Origin: CAYWRO01 sp964460345
GTDB taxonomy: Bacteria; Planctomycetota; Phycisphaerae; Phycisphaerales; UBA1924
DNA: 58,893 nt
NCBI GenBank assembly: GCA_964460345.1
Contig: CAYWRO010000016.1
Span: 1 to 58,893, forward strand
Direction: 5' to 3'
Position numbers and translations under genes: made by a program. Below the pieces are notes generated by a model that was given only the letters and a program-made list of their open reading frames with translations, made no database searches and had not been told where the DNA came from. Every line of letters starts with the position of its first letter. Within the stretch, counting starts at the first letter, position 1. Below are positions 16,855 to 27,000 of this stretch, piece after piece.

Positions 16855-17571
16855 TCAGCTGCTCCCCTCGCGCATCCGCTGCAGCCCTTCGGGGAAGGGA
16901 TAGCTAGGGAATACCCCAACATGGCCGAAGCGCCACATCTGCGGGGCGGGGTAGATGTCGCCGCGGAAGCCGGCGTTGTACATGGTCGCCAGCACGCGCT
17001 CGAAGGAGGGTTCCTGTCCATCCGCATCGACCAATCGATTGCTGCGGGCTCCGAGGAAGGAGACGCTCGCGACCGGGGTTCGCTCGCGCCTGCCGGCAAG
17101 CATCTTCACGATCGTGTTGAATCCACGGGCCAGATCATCCAGCGTGAAGTGCTTGCGCCCGCTCGGCCGAAGCAGCGCGAAAATCAGCAGCGAATCCAAA
17201 TCGTACTTGAGCACATACGGCTCGCGATCCTCCGGCGCGTGCAGCGATGCGGCGCCATGGAACATCTTCGCGTACGAGGTCACCCCCGCGGCCGTCCACT
17301 GGCTCGCGGGAATCATGTCCACAAGCTGGGCAATGATGCCATGCGAGTTGTCCGCATCGTTCACCCCGCACACGACGGCCCGGTACCGACCATCGATCAG
17401 GTCGCGGAGCATGTCCTGCCCCCACATGATGCGGATCCGCTCCTCCCGTGCCGTACCGGCGGGGATCAGGCTGACCCGATCCGCAAACTGCTCACTCGAC
17501 ATCAGCAGGTCAGCATCATCGTCGTACAGGCGAACCTGACCGGCGGCCGGCTGGGCGGGGGCGTTGGGCAT
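16855..17571 (-). CDS. Conserved hypothetical protein
   Basis: 238 residues from ATG 17571, selected for CAGGAG upstream; the 60-residue N-terminal extension possible in this frame overlaps the pheA coding region. No signal peptide or membrane helix is visible. It is soluble and mixed alpha/beta (RLYDDDADLLMSSEQF, YRAVVCGVNDADNSHGIIAQLVDMIP, YVLKYDLDSLLIFALLRPSG, AGFRGDIYPAPQMWRFGHVG). I do not recognise the family. It lies 92 bp downstream of pheA on the same strand and 38 bp upstream of the DinB-like gene, so the three could share a transcript. Confidence 0.7.
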   Translation of the reverse strand: MPNAPAQPAAGQVRLYDDDADLLMSSEQFADRVSLIPAGTAREERIRIMWGQDMLRDLIDGRYRAVVCGVNDADNSHGIIAQLVDMIPASQWTAAGVTSYAKMFHGAASLHAPEDREPYVLKYDLDSLLIFALLRPSGRKHFTLDDLARGFNTIVKMLAGRRERTPVASVSFLGARSNRLVDADGQEPSFERVLATMYNAGFRGDIYPAPQMWRFGHVGVFPSYPFPEGLQRMREGSS

Positions 17572-17663
17572 GGCAAGCTCCTGTTCTGTAGTTCTATCGC
17601 ATCGTATTCTGGCCCACCGAAGCGCGGTTTGCAACGAGCCAATCTCCACCTCAGCCGCATTGC

Positions 17664-18905
17664 TCACAAAATTCGCTTGCTCCGCGGATAACTGCCCAGC
17701 ACCACCAGCTCGCTGCAGTGCCCTTCCGCCTGCTTGACCGCGGCGGCAAACCACGGGTCTTCAATGTGCCCTTCGGCGTCTATAAAGAAGGTGTACGACC
17801 AGTTGACACGCCCGCTCGGGCGCTTGTCGATGTGGCTCAGGTTGATCCCAGCCCGATCGAAAACAGCCAGGACGCTCACCAGCGCCCCCGGCTCATCGCT
17901 CGTCGTGAACATGATGGACGTCTTGTCATGCCCGCTCGGCTCGGTCTTCTGCCGGCTGAGGACGAAGAACCGCGTGATGTTGTTGGGCTCGTCTTCGATG
18001 TTCTCGAAAAGCGTGTGCAGCCCGTACACCTCGCCCGCCAGCGTGGACCCGATCGCGGCGGCGCCGCAGGCCGGATCGCGATCTGACTCCTCCCGCGCTC
18101 GAATTGCAGCCCGCGAGCTGGAGGCCTCGGCCACCAGATCCGCGCGAGGGTACTGCGTCGCCAGCCACTTCCGGCACTGAGCGAAAATCTCCGGCTTGGA
18201 GTAGATCACGCGGATGCCCGCCGGCTCACAATTGGCCAGCAGCGCGTGGTGCACCTCCAACTGCACTTCCGCGTAGATCGATACATCATTGTGGTAGCGT
18301 TGAAAGGCGTCGAGCGTCTCGACGATTCCCCCGCCGGTCGAGTTCTCGATCGGGACCAGCCCGTAGTCAACGTGGCCGCGTGCAACCTCCGTGAACACCC
18401 CTTCGATCGCGCGCAGGTCTTCAAAGGCGACACTGGAGCCGAAATGCCGCGTGGCGGCCAAGTGTGAAAACGAGCCCGCCGGACCGAGATAACCGATTCG
18501 CAGCGGCTGCTCGAGCGCGAAGCTCCCGCTCATCAACTCCCGGTACACCGCCTCAATGGTGCGATCAGGCAAGGGGCCGTCGTTCAGGGCCAGCACCTTG
18601 GCGAGCACCTCCTGCTCCCGGTGCGGCGCATAGATCGGCACCCCCGTCGTGCGCTTCAGCGCCCCCACTTTCACCACCAGCCTGGCCCGCTGGTTCAGCA
18701 GCCGGACGAGTCGATCATCGATCGCGTCGATCTTCGCGCGCAGCCCAAGCAGCTCCGGCGAAGCCGGTGGCGCGGCGTCTGCCGCCGTCGGCGATCCCGC
18801 TCTCCGGCTCGCCCGCCCAACCCCAGAAGACCCCCCTCTTCTGGGGCTTCGGCCGCCACTTTTTTTCTCCCCGGTTTTGGCGGTCTGCCGTTGCCGCTTG
18901 CCCAT
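17664..18905 (-). CDS. pheA: Bifunctional chorismate mutase / prephenate dehydratase (P-protein)
   Basis: 413 residues from ATG 18905, preceded by AAAGGTGA. After a basic, disordered ~50-residue leader comes an AroQ-type chorismate mutase (LRAKIDAIDDRLVRLLNQRA...VGALKR...PHREQEVL). The prephenate dehydratase domain follows (IGYLGPAGSFSHLAA, VPIENSTGGGIVETLDAF, and the catalytic TRF in NNITRFFVL). The C-terminal ACT domain (DEPGALVSVLAVFDRAGINLSHIDKRPS) resembles the Phe-binding GALV / ESRP regulatory sites, with DKRP replacing ESRP. It converts chorismate via prephenate to phenylpyruvate in phenylalanine synthesis and is probably feedback-inhibited by Phe. The DKRP change could affect sensitivity. 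Confidence 0.95.
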   Translation of the reverse strand: MGKRQRQTAKTGEKKSGGRSPRRGGSSGVGRASRRAGSPTAADAAPPASPELLGLRAKIDAIDDRLVRLLNQRARLVVKVGALKRTTGVPIYAPHREQEVLAKVLALNDGPLPDRTIEAVYRELMSGSFALEQPLRIGYLGPAGSFSHLAATRHFGSSVAFEDLRAIEGVFTEVARGHVDYGLVPIENSTGGGIVETLDAFQRYHNDVSIYAEVQLEVHHALLANCEPAGIRVIYSKPEIFAQCRKWLATQYPRADLVAEASSSRAAIRAREESDRDPACGAAAIGSTLAGEVYGLHTLFENIEDEPNNITRFFVLSRQKTEPSGHDKTSIMFTTSDEPGALVSVLAVFDRAGINLSHIDKRPSGRVNWSYTFFIDAEGHIEDPWFAAAVKQAEGHCSELVVLGSYPRSKRIL

Positions 18906-19048
18906 TCCATCACCTTTCCGAAGTTTCGATCGGCTGTGCGCGCTCATCCCCTGAGCATTGTGCCGAAGAATGGTCTGTCGGCGAGGGTACCCGGCACGCC
19001 TGGCGCCGGCGGGGAACTTGAGCCGGGCGAGTCGCGGCGGAGCGTATT

Positions 19049-20068
19049 GTGGAGCCAGTGTCGCTCACAGAACCAGTAGGCCAGCTCATTGAGCGGCTGC
19101 AGTCTCTGCCGCTGGAGGTCCACGGCGTCGTTGCCATGGCGCTGGTCGCGGGCTTGCTCCTGTGGGCGTGGGGGTGGCGAGTCCTCAAGCCGATGACCGT
19201 CGTCGTCAGCGCCCTGGCCGGAGCCTACGCGGCCTCGTTGAGCGCTCCCTCACTTGGCCTCATGGATGTCAAGATCGAGGCGATCGTGCTGGCCGGCTTC
19301 GCTTTCGGAGCGTTGGCCGGCCTGCTCGTGTATCGCTCGGCGATGGCCCTGGGCACCGGCGTGGTCGTCGCTGTGGCTGCCCCGCTCGTGGCCTCAGTCG
19401 TTCTGGAGGTCCGCCCGCCGGAGGCGGGCCCCCTCGCGCAAGAGGACCAGTTCCTGGAGGGGGTCGCCATCGATGATCGCGAGGCCGCCGTGGCCACCTC
19501 GAGCCCCACGCCGGGCCCCGGCGGTGAAACACGCCGCGTGGCATCCGAAATCCATGAACTCATGCGCCACGCCGCGGGCATGTCACGCGCGGACGAATCG
19601 GAACGAGACTCAGCAGCCGGGCAGGACCTTGTCTCCTCAGGTTCGATCCCTTCCGCCGGCGAGCCCCTGGCGGAGGAGGACATCTCGGATGCCGCCGCCC
19701 GGCTGCAGAAGTTTGTCCGGGCCGCCGCGGCGGAGGCCCAGGTTCACTGGAACAAACTTCCGGACCAGCACCGGTTCGTCTACGGCAGCACGGCGATCGC
19801 GGGGCTGGCGGTCGGCGTGATGCTTGGCCTCGTGCTCCCGGGGCGTGCCGCGGGGGCGGTCACATCGCTCTTCGGCGCGGCGGTCTGGCTGCCAAGCTTC
19901 GTCTGGCTGAGCGGTGCCTGGGCGATGCCCTGGCGTGAGTCGCTCGCCCGGCTGGACGCTCGCGGCTGGCTCATCGTCTGGGCGGTCGCCTCCGTGATCG
20001 GCCTGGCGCTGCAGTGGCGCGGCATGCGCCGGGCAAAGCGAGGTCGCTCCACCGCCGAAGCCGCTTGA
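19049..20068 (+). CDS. Multi-pass membrane protein of unknown function
   Basis: 339 residues from a GTG with GGCGGAG upstream. Hydrophobic segments lie around residues 27-45, 50-70, 80-98 and 103-120. Then comes a ~120-residue acidic soluble region (EDQFLEGVAIDDREA...ISDAAARLQKFVRAAAAE), and three or four more helices follow (STAIAGLAVGVMLGLVLP, LFGAAVWLPSFVWLSG, WLIVWAVASVIGLALQW). The tail is basic (RGMRRAKRGRS), so it is probably cytoplasmic. No family recognised. Divergent from pheA across 143 bp. Confidence 0.7.
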   Translation: MEPVSLTEPVGQLIERLQSLPLEVHGVVAMALVAGLLLWAWGWRVLKPMTVVVSALAGAYAASLSAPSLGLMDVKIEAIVLAGFAFGALAGLLVYRSAMALGTGVVVAVAAPLVASVVLEVRPPEAGPLAQEDQFLEGVAIDDREAAVATSSPTPGPGGETRRVASEIHELMRHAAGMSRADESERDSAAGQDLVSSGSIPSAGEPLAEEDISDAAARLQKFVRAAAAEAQVHWNKLPDQHRFVYGSTAIAGLAVGVMLGLVLPGRAAGAVTSLFGAAVWLPSFVWLSGAWAMPWRESLARLDARGWLIVWAVASVIGLALQWRGMRRAKRGRSTAEAA

Positions 20069-20142
20069 TGTTGCCTTTCCTGCAAGCAAGCGCCCACTCC
20101 TGCGGGCGAGTGTTCGCGGCAGTCGCGTGTCGGGTGCAGCCT

Positions 20143-23100
20143 CTAGCAGCCTCCGCCTGCGGACGCCTCAAACCAGCAATCCAGAAACGCCAGCAGATCA
20201 AAGACGTCAACCCCCGGGACGCCGTCGATGTCGGCAAGGGCAGCGCCGGCGAACCACGTGTCCAGATAGGCCAGCAGGTCAAAGACGTTCACGTGCTCAA
20301 GATTCCCGTCCGTCTCACACGGGCAGGTCGACGGCAACTCCAGGTCGAAGGACAGCAGCAGTTCGCCGGTCGTCGCCACCCCGCCGGGAGCGCGCGTCGT
20401 TACCGTGACGATCAGGCGCCCATCCGCCGTGATGATGGCATCCTCAATTCCGAATGAGCCCAGCACTGCGCCGTCGTCAAACAGGCCGTTACCGTCAACA
20501 TCGATCGGATCCCCTTCCCGGGCGATCAACCTCTGGCCGTTCAGAACGAGGAGGCTGTCTTCCGGCAGAGGCGCTGTGACGAAGCCGCTCACGACGTAAT
20601 TGCCCCGCGCATCGGCCGCCACGGACAAGAACTCAGTCCAGTACACACCCGCTCCGGGGAAGGCCTCTTCATCCGAGCGCGCAATCGGTTCGCCGTTGCG
20701 AAGGATCCACCACTCCCCGTCCTCATTGTCACCGATGGCGTACCAGTCGCCATTCGCGGCCAGTGTGATCGATGAGAGCGGCGTCGAGCTGTCTGCGGGC
20801 GTGAAAAAACTCGGGTGGGCGACGACCCCTTCCTGGACGACGACCGTGCCGTCGTACGTCAGGATCACATCGAACTGCGAGGGGCCCTGCGTGATCCCCT
20901 GCAACAGCATGTGCTGCCCATCTCCCGTCACCCTGAGGGCGTTCAGGGCAAAGTTGCTCCAGGCATGCGTCGCCCCTCCGTACTGGCCCGCGGGAATTGT
21001 TACGCCTTCCCGCACCAGCACCTCGGCGGTTACCCCATCGGCGGAGCGAACAATGTATTCGTCCCGATCGGGAAGATCCGATGTCGATGACGAGAAGTAA
21101 ACGTTGCCGTCGTTGTCGATCTGCACCGAATCGATGGCGTCGCCTCGGTAGGTAACCGCGGTGCCCGGCACAGGCTGCCCCTCCCGAGCGATGACGACCA
21201 GGGTCCCATCCGGGCTCACCTTTGCGGCAATCTCGTCCCGATCGGTCGGACCATCCGTGTTCGTTGCAAACGCAACGACACCCGCATCGTTGATCGCCAG
21301 ATCCTGATCAATGATGCCCACGCGATCAGCCTGCGGCGTCACCGTCACGCCTTCCTGCACCGGCGTGAAGAACTGGGTCCCGTCCCACACGACGATGATG
21401 TCGTCGCTGCCAACATCCCCGTTCAGGTTGAGCGAGATCGCCCACTTCGTCCCGCCCGGGCTCACAACGGGGCGATCGATCGTCTGGATGAGCCTGTCCG
21501 GCACGTGCGGCGCAACGGAAGTCGGCAAACTGGGAAAGCCGTCATCGGAGAAGATCACCTGCACACTCGGAAGGACCGCGGCACGGATCTCGGTCGCAAG
21601 CTCAACCTGGTTGTTGGCGAGGTCTCCATCCTGCGGCCCAGCGGCAAACGCGAACGCGGAGGTCAGGGCCGCCTCGGTGAGGGTATTGGCGACAACCTCC
21701 ACGTTGATCTGCCGGGCGCCTCCGACCGGCAGGCTGGGGATCGCGCTGGTAATCCATCCGCCAACTGCTGATCCATCGTGCACCCCATCAGTCGTGGAAA
21801 CGAAGGTAAACGCTGACGGCAGGACGAGATTCCAGCTCACATCGGTGGCCGGTGTCGGCCCATGGTTGGTCACGGTGAGCGTCAGCGTGTTCTCGCTGCC
21901 CGTCTGCATCATCGGGTTCACCGCCGCCGCCAGCGTCACCCCGATGTCGGCTGACACATCCACGATCGTGATCGCCTGCGCGGCGTTGTTCGCCTGCAAG
22001 GCATCCGTCTCCTCCGCCTGCACGGACGCGGATGCTGTGTACTGGCCATTGACGCCGGGCGCAACCCGTACCGTAACCGCCTGGTTCAGGCCGCTGGGAA
22101 TGACAGGGAACACCGCCGACACGCGCCCCCCACTGCTTGCGCCGTCATGGGTTCCTGCGCTTGTCGACACGAAGCCTGCTTGGGCCGGCAGATCAAACGA
22201 CAGCGCCACGTTGTGCGCATCGGCCGGGCCGTTGTTCGTCACAACGACGTCGTAGACGATCTGCTCGCCGGGCGCGTGCACCGGGTCCGGAGCATCCATG
22301 ATGGCGACTTCCAGATCCGCAAGATTGGTGACCGTCGTCATCGCGGCGGCCGTGTTGTTCGAGGGGTTGGGATCAACGGCCCCACCCGTGACAGACGTCG
22401 AAGTAAGCGCCTCGCCCAACGTGGTCGTTGAGACCACAATCTCGAAGGTCTCGGCGCTCAGGCCCGCAACAGCGGGGTAGAACACGGTGTGTACACCGTT
22501 GCTGGCCGAGCCGGCCGTCGCGGAGAGAAACGGCGTCGTTGCGTCCAGGTTGGTCGTGACCACGACATTCTCGATCGGGTCCGGGTCAGCGTTGACCACG
22601 GTCACCGTATAGGTGATCGGCATGCCAACGAGGCCGACTGGATCGGGCTCATCGCGGATGGTTACCTGCAGATCGCCGGGCGTTGGAACAATCTCGCTTG
22701 TGATCCGCACATTGTCGATGTACCAGCCCGGGTTGTTTATGACCGGAGAGGCATGCAGCACAAAGTAGAGATCGACCACCTGCCCCTCGAACTCGCTCAG
22801 ATCAATCACGTGCTCGACCCAGCCCGGACTGATGTCAGCGTCGCACTCGATCAGGAGCGCGGTCAGCAGTGAGGAGGGACAACTGAACCCACCCCCAAGG
22901 TGCAGCCCCGTCCCCGTTGGCACGACGTGCACTGCGGTGTAGTCGAACTCTCCGAAGACGTGCTTCCACGAGTGAAACCTCAGCGTGGGCGCATTCGTCC
23001 CCCGAAGGTCAACCGTGCGCGAGAGCATCATGTCGCAGTTGCAGTTCGTGTAGCACTCACCCACGCCCGTGGCCCACACGTACAGGCCGTCATACGCCGT

Positions 23101-23301
23101 CGGCGGCACGCCCACGGGCGCACCGTCGCACCCGGTCAACGGGAGCGCGGTGGGGATCCCGCGCTGCCAGTCGTGCGTTCCGATCCATCCGTCGTCATCA
23201 ATCTCGAAGCTCGACTCGTAGACCGTAATCTGCCCGAAGGCGGTCCATGAAACCGCAACCGCCCAGATCAGGGCAGCACACCGCATCGCTCGCCTGGTCA
23301 T
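20143..23301 (-). CDS. Secreted DUF11-repeat protein with GC-type dockerin tag
   Basis: 1052 residues from ATG 23301 (AAGGA upstream; signal peptide MTRRAMRCAALIWAVAVSWTAFGQ). Residues ~25-175 form a jelly-roll-like domain with a Cys cluster (CYTNCNCDMM) and the closing PGWYIDNVRI. Three DUF11/CARDB-like repeats follow, each with VTVVNADPDPIENVVVTTNL-type wording (~185-560). A ~400-residue part with repeated VSPGGTKWAIS / DGTLVVIAREGQPV / NGDWYAIGDNEDGEWW motifs comes next and is possibly a propeller. The tail has two VFDLLAYLDTWF / VFDLLAFLDCWF dockerin-like halves after CPCETDG and ends in GGGC, as in planctomycete GC-type dockerin-anchored proteins. Likely surface-located; ligand unknown. 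Confidence 0.85.
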   Translation of the reverse strand: MTRRAMRCAALIWAVAVSWTAFGQITVYESSFEIDDDGWIGTHDWQRGIPTALPLTGCDGAPVGVPPTAYDGLYVWATGVGECYTNCNCDMMLSRTVDLRGTNAPTLRFHSWKHVFGEFDYTAVHVVPTGTGLHLGGGFSCPSSLLTALLIECDADISPGWVEHVIDLSEFEGQVVDLYFVLHASPVINNPGWYIDNVRITSEIVPTPGDLQVTIRDEPDPVGLVGMPITYTVTVVNADPDPIENVVVTTNLDATTPFLSATAGSASNGVHTVFYPAVAGLSAETFEIVVSTTTLGEALTSTSVTGGAVDPNPSNNTAAAMTTVTNLADLEVAIMDAPDPVHAPGEQIVYDVVVTNNGPADAHNVALSFDLPAQAGFVSTSAGTHDGASSGGRVSAVFPVIPSGLNQAVTVRVAPGVNGQYTASASVQAEETDALQANNAAQAITIVDVSADIGVTLAAAVNPMMQTGSENTLTLTVTNHGPTPATDVSWNLVLPSAFTFVSTTDGVHDGSAVGGWITSAIPSLPVGGARQINVEVVANTLTEAALTSAFAFAAGPQDGDLANNQVELATEIRAAVLPSVQVIFSDDGFPSLPTSVAPHVPDRLIQTIDRPVVSPGGTKWAISLNLNGDVGSDDIIVVWDGTQFFTPVQEGVTVTPQADRVGIIDQDLAINDAGVVAFATNTDGPTDRDEIAAKVSPDGTLVVIAREGQPVPGTAVTYRGDAIDSVQIDNDGNVYFSSSTSDLPDRDEYIVRSADGVTAEVLVREGVTIPAGQYGGATHAWSNFALNALRVTGDGQHMLLQGITQGPSQFDVILTYDGTVVVQEGVVAHPSFFTPADSSTPLSSITLAANGDWYAIGDNEDGEWWILRNGEPIARSDEEAFPGAGVYWTEFLSVAADARGNYVVSGFVTAPLPEDSLLVLNGQRLIAREGDPIDVDGNGLFDDGAVLGSFGIEDAIITADGRLIVTVTTRAPGGVATTGELLLSFDLELPSTCPCETDGNLEHVNVFDLLAYLDTWFAGAALADIDGVPGVDVFDLLAFLDCWFEASAGGGC

Positions 23302-24024
23302 CCCGCATCCTTGTAAAGGCTTCACCACCGCACACGCGTCTCAGCGAGCGCTTCACCGAACTGCCGCGACTGATCTGCGAGCCGCCACAATCCAGACAGT
23401 CGCGACTGCAACTGCTGGAACAGGGGGAATCGACTGATGATCTTGGCCTCACGGCCCGCGCCCTCCAAAGCGCGGTCTCATTATTTCCGGCTGGGCTCGT
23501 CAAGAGTTCCAGCCCTGATCGAAACGGGACGAATCGGCGCATGTGCTGACAGGAACTGAAGATGCGCGCCGCAGCGGCAGGGTCGACCGCTCGTGGCGGA
23601 CCGGCTTCGTGCCGCCGACCGCTCCCCGCCAACACGTAAGATGAGCAACAGCAACCATTAACGCATCGATCCGGCGTTGTCGAGAACGGCCGTATGGGCA
23701 CTCTGCAACCGGCACCCAGAACCCTCCGTATGGTCCGACGCTATTGGCCCCTCGCCGCCGCGGCTGCGGCCGGGCGATGTACTTGCGGGCCTTGCGGCTC
23801 ATGGGTACGCTTGACGGTTCCGGGCTTCCACACTCGCGCCGGCGACGGACGGCGCGGGAGCGGTTCAAGTCCCGGCGCACCGCCGGCCCAGCGGCGGCGA
23901 ACGCCGGCGTCGGAGAAACGCCCGTGGGAGTTTTTCGGAGACACCCCCGCCCACAGGACAACTGAGCGGCTAAGAGCCCGCATCCGCCGATGCGCGCGAT
24001 CTGAAACCCGCACGAGGAGTGGCC
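23302..24024. other. Intergenic region between two divergent surface-protein genes
   Basis: 723 bp that separates the leftward DUF11 protein from the rightward giant protein, and so must hold both promoters. I see no credible ORF, tRNA or structured RNA. A long 5' untranslated leader for the giant gene is possible. Confidence 0.5.
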
Positions 24025-27000
24025 ATGAGAAAGTCTCGTCGTCCGTACGTTCGCAATCGCCGGGCTCGTCAGGAGTCCGGGGCCGCCCGCCTTGCACACT
24101 TGGCCGGCTCCTCTCGATCGGCTGTTGAGCAGCTCGAGCAGCGAAAACTTCTGTTCTCCCTGACCATCACGGCGGACGACGACGCCGCGGACGGTGTCGT
24201 GGATGGATACGGAACTATTTCCCGTGCATGGGGTTACGTCATCCCCTGGCTGGTCCGGGAACTGCCGGACGCGACCGAACCCGGCGAAACTGTCGTGGAG
24301 GATTTCGACGAGGAGGAGCAACTTCCCGGGACGAACGTTCCCTCCGGCCTCGCCTTCGAAGAATCAAACATCCAGATCACTCACAACATGCAGACGGTGA
24401 CCTGGGTTCAGGACCCGCTGGACCCCGACGACCTGCAGATCCGGGTTGCGTACACCGTCGCGGATGCGCTCGATGAGTTCGTCACCTTTGCGTTCCCCGG
24501 AGACGAGGGGGCGCCCCGCGTTGTCACCCAGGCGACCTTCTTCTTCGATCCCAACGACCTGCCCTCCCTCGACCCGACAACCGGGATTGTGGTCGATTTC
24601 CTGATCGAAGGTGAGGTTGTTGAATCCCGCTCCGGGGCCGACCTCGCGATCACGAACGGCAACCAACTCGTCCTGGCCCGCGAGGACGGCTTTGAGGCTG
24701 TCCGGTTCCGCCTGGCGGGCCTTGGCGCCGACTTCAGTTTCGTTGTCGATCAGATCAGCTTCTTCCTCCCACCCGGACGTTGGGGCGAGCACTTCCAGGA
24801 GCTGGCGTCCGGCATCGGGTTCGTTCTCCGCGGCCCCGTCGGCGCGACCATTCACGTCCTCGACCTCTACGGTCGGGAGATGCGACTGACGACCCGCATC
24901 GGCCCGGGGGACGGCGAGGTCGCGTTCGTCGATCCGGACGACAACGGCATTCCCAACTACAACGACGGCATTGGCCGCATTGAGTTGACCGGCACCGACA
25001 TCAACACCGTCTTCAATCTCTTCGGCGCGGAGTATGACGACCAGGGGAATTTGGTGGCGCCCGGCGAACTGAGCCTGTTCCCACGATTCACCGAGGCAGG
25101 CTTTGGCTACTTCATCACCCCCGATGGAAATGCCTTTGGTCTCCCACTGGGAACCGGCACGCTCATCCTCGGCTCCCCCTTCGTCCGCGACAACTCCAGC
25201 GAGGCGGCATACTTCCAGTCGCAGCTTCCGCAGATTGCGATTCAGGATAACTTCTCACGGACGGATCAGGGCGTTCACGTCATTGACGGCAGCATCGGCT
25301 CCGTCCTTGTTCACGGCGTTGCACACGGGTTCTCGTTCGTTGAGGGCGCAGCGGCCCGCTACAACGTCGGGTTTCAGCCCGGCTCGCTCTCCGTCGAAGG
25401 CGATCTCGGCGCTTTCTACATCGCCAGTGATGCAGCACGCCTGGTGAACCCCCAGAACAGTGTCGTCTCCACCGGTGGCGTCCTCTCCGTCGGGCGCACA
25501 CTTGGGCAGGTCGCAATCGGCGGCGCCTCCTTCATGGACGTTACCGTCGTCGGCGACATCAACAACCCGAACCGGCCAGTCGTTGATTACCTGACGTACA
25601 ACGAGCTGGAGGTTGTGTACGGGATCGATCCTGCGACGGAAGAGGGCATCAGGGTCATCAATGGCCGCACCTTCAACACCATCAACCCTGCCTTCCAGGC
25701 GATCCTCTTCGGCGACGGCCATCTCCGCAACGACACCATCGGCAGCGCCGAATACGTCGGCTACAACGGCGCGGCGGTCATCATCAACGGCCGCCTCGGC
25801 CAGATGGACCCCTACAACACGGCCAGCGATCCCTCCGACGTCTACGCCTTCGCCGCCGACGGCTCAACTGATGTGGTGGTGGAGATTTCGTTCGACACCA
25901 CCGGTCAGAACTTCAACAGCGCCATGGCGCGCATCGTCGACCGCAACGGCATCGTCGTCGCAGCGCACGAGCATCCGGACGCGAGCTTCCTGGCGACCGC
26001 CACCGGCGTGCAGTTCCGCTTCCGCCCGGACAGCGCCGGCGTGTACTACCTTGTCATCGCGACCCCGATTGACGATTCATTCAGCAGTTCCCTTGCATAC
26101 ACCGCGACCCTCAGCGGCATCGCTCCCACCACGCTGGGCCAGCATCGCACCGGCGGTGGCCTGAGTGACGCCCGCGTCGCCTCCAACCTCATCAACGTCC
26201 AGGCGGGCGCAACCGGCCTGATCAGCGTCGGCAGCGGCTTCGTCGGCGGAGACGGCGCCGAGCAGGCCGGCGATTCGATCACCCTCTTCGGCGGCAGCAT
26301 CGACGGCTACAACCACCTGGCGACCGCTGACATCAGCATCGCATCCCACCTCTACGGCATCCACACTGGTTCCGACGTCGCCGGCACAACCATCAACATC
26401 GGCGGCAACCTGGGCGCCTTCGCAACCGGTCGCTCGGCGCTCGTCGGCTTCGGCCCTACCGAAGGCGACATCGCCTCGATGACGCTCAACGTCGGAGCCC
26501 AGATCGGCGTGCTCGATATCGCCGGCGCGCTGGCCTGGAATCAGGACGGGGCGAACGACGCCCCTCCCGGCAGTTCGGCAGGCCCGGTCTTCATCCGCAC
26601 CGGCGTTGCCGGAGAGCCCGGTCACATCGGCCAGATCCTCGTCGGCGCGTTCGTGTACGGCGGCGAGGGCACGCCGGCGGTCGTCATCGACACGCCCGCA
26701 GGCTCCACGGTCGGCATGTTCCGCGTCGGCACGCTCGGCGAAGCGGGCATGAATGGCAACATTGATGGCGGTATCCCCCAACTTCGCCTCGGCACCAACT
26801 CCGACATCCGGTTTGTCGACTTCGAGGTCCTGGACAGCGACACCGATCCGGACGCCCTCCGCTTCATCGGCCCGGGACAATCCATTCAACTCACGGATGA
26901 CGCCGGCGCCGCGGTGACGATCTCCATTGTAGGAGGCGTGGGCACGGATTCCGGTGCCTTCATCCGATTCCTTCCCATTGACGGCTCGCAAGGCGTCGCC

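Noticed and set aside
23860..23890. A GGTTCAAGTCC string resembling a tRNA T-loop
   Set aside because: The flanks do not pair as a T-stem, and no acceptor, D or anticodon arm can be found.
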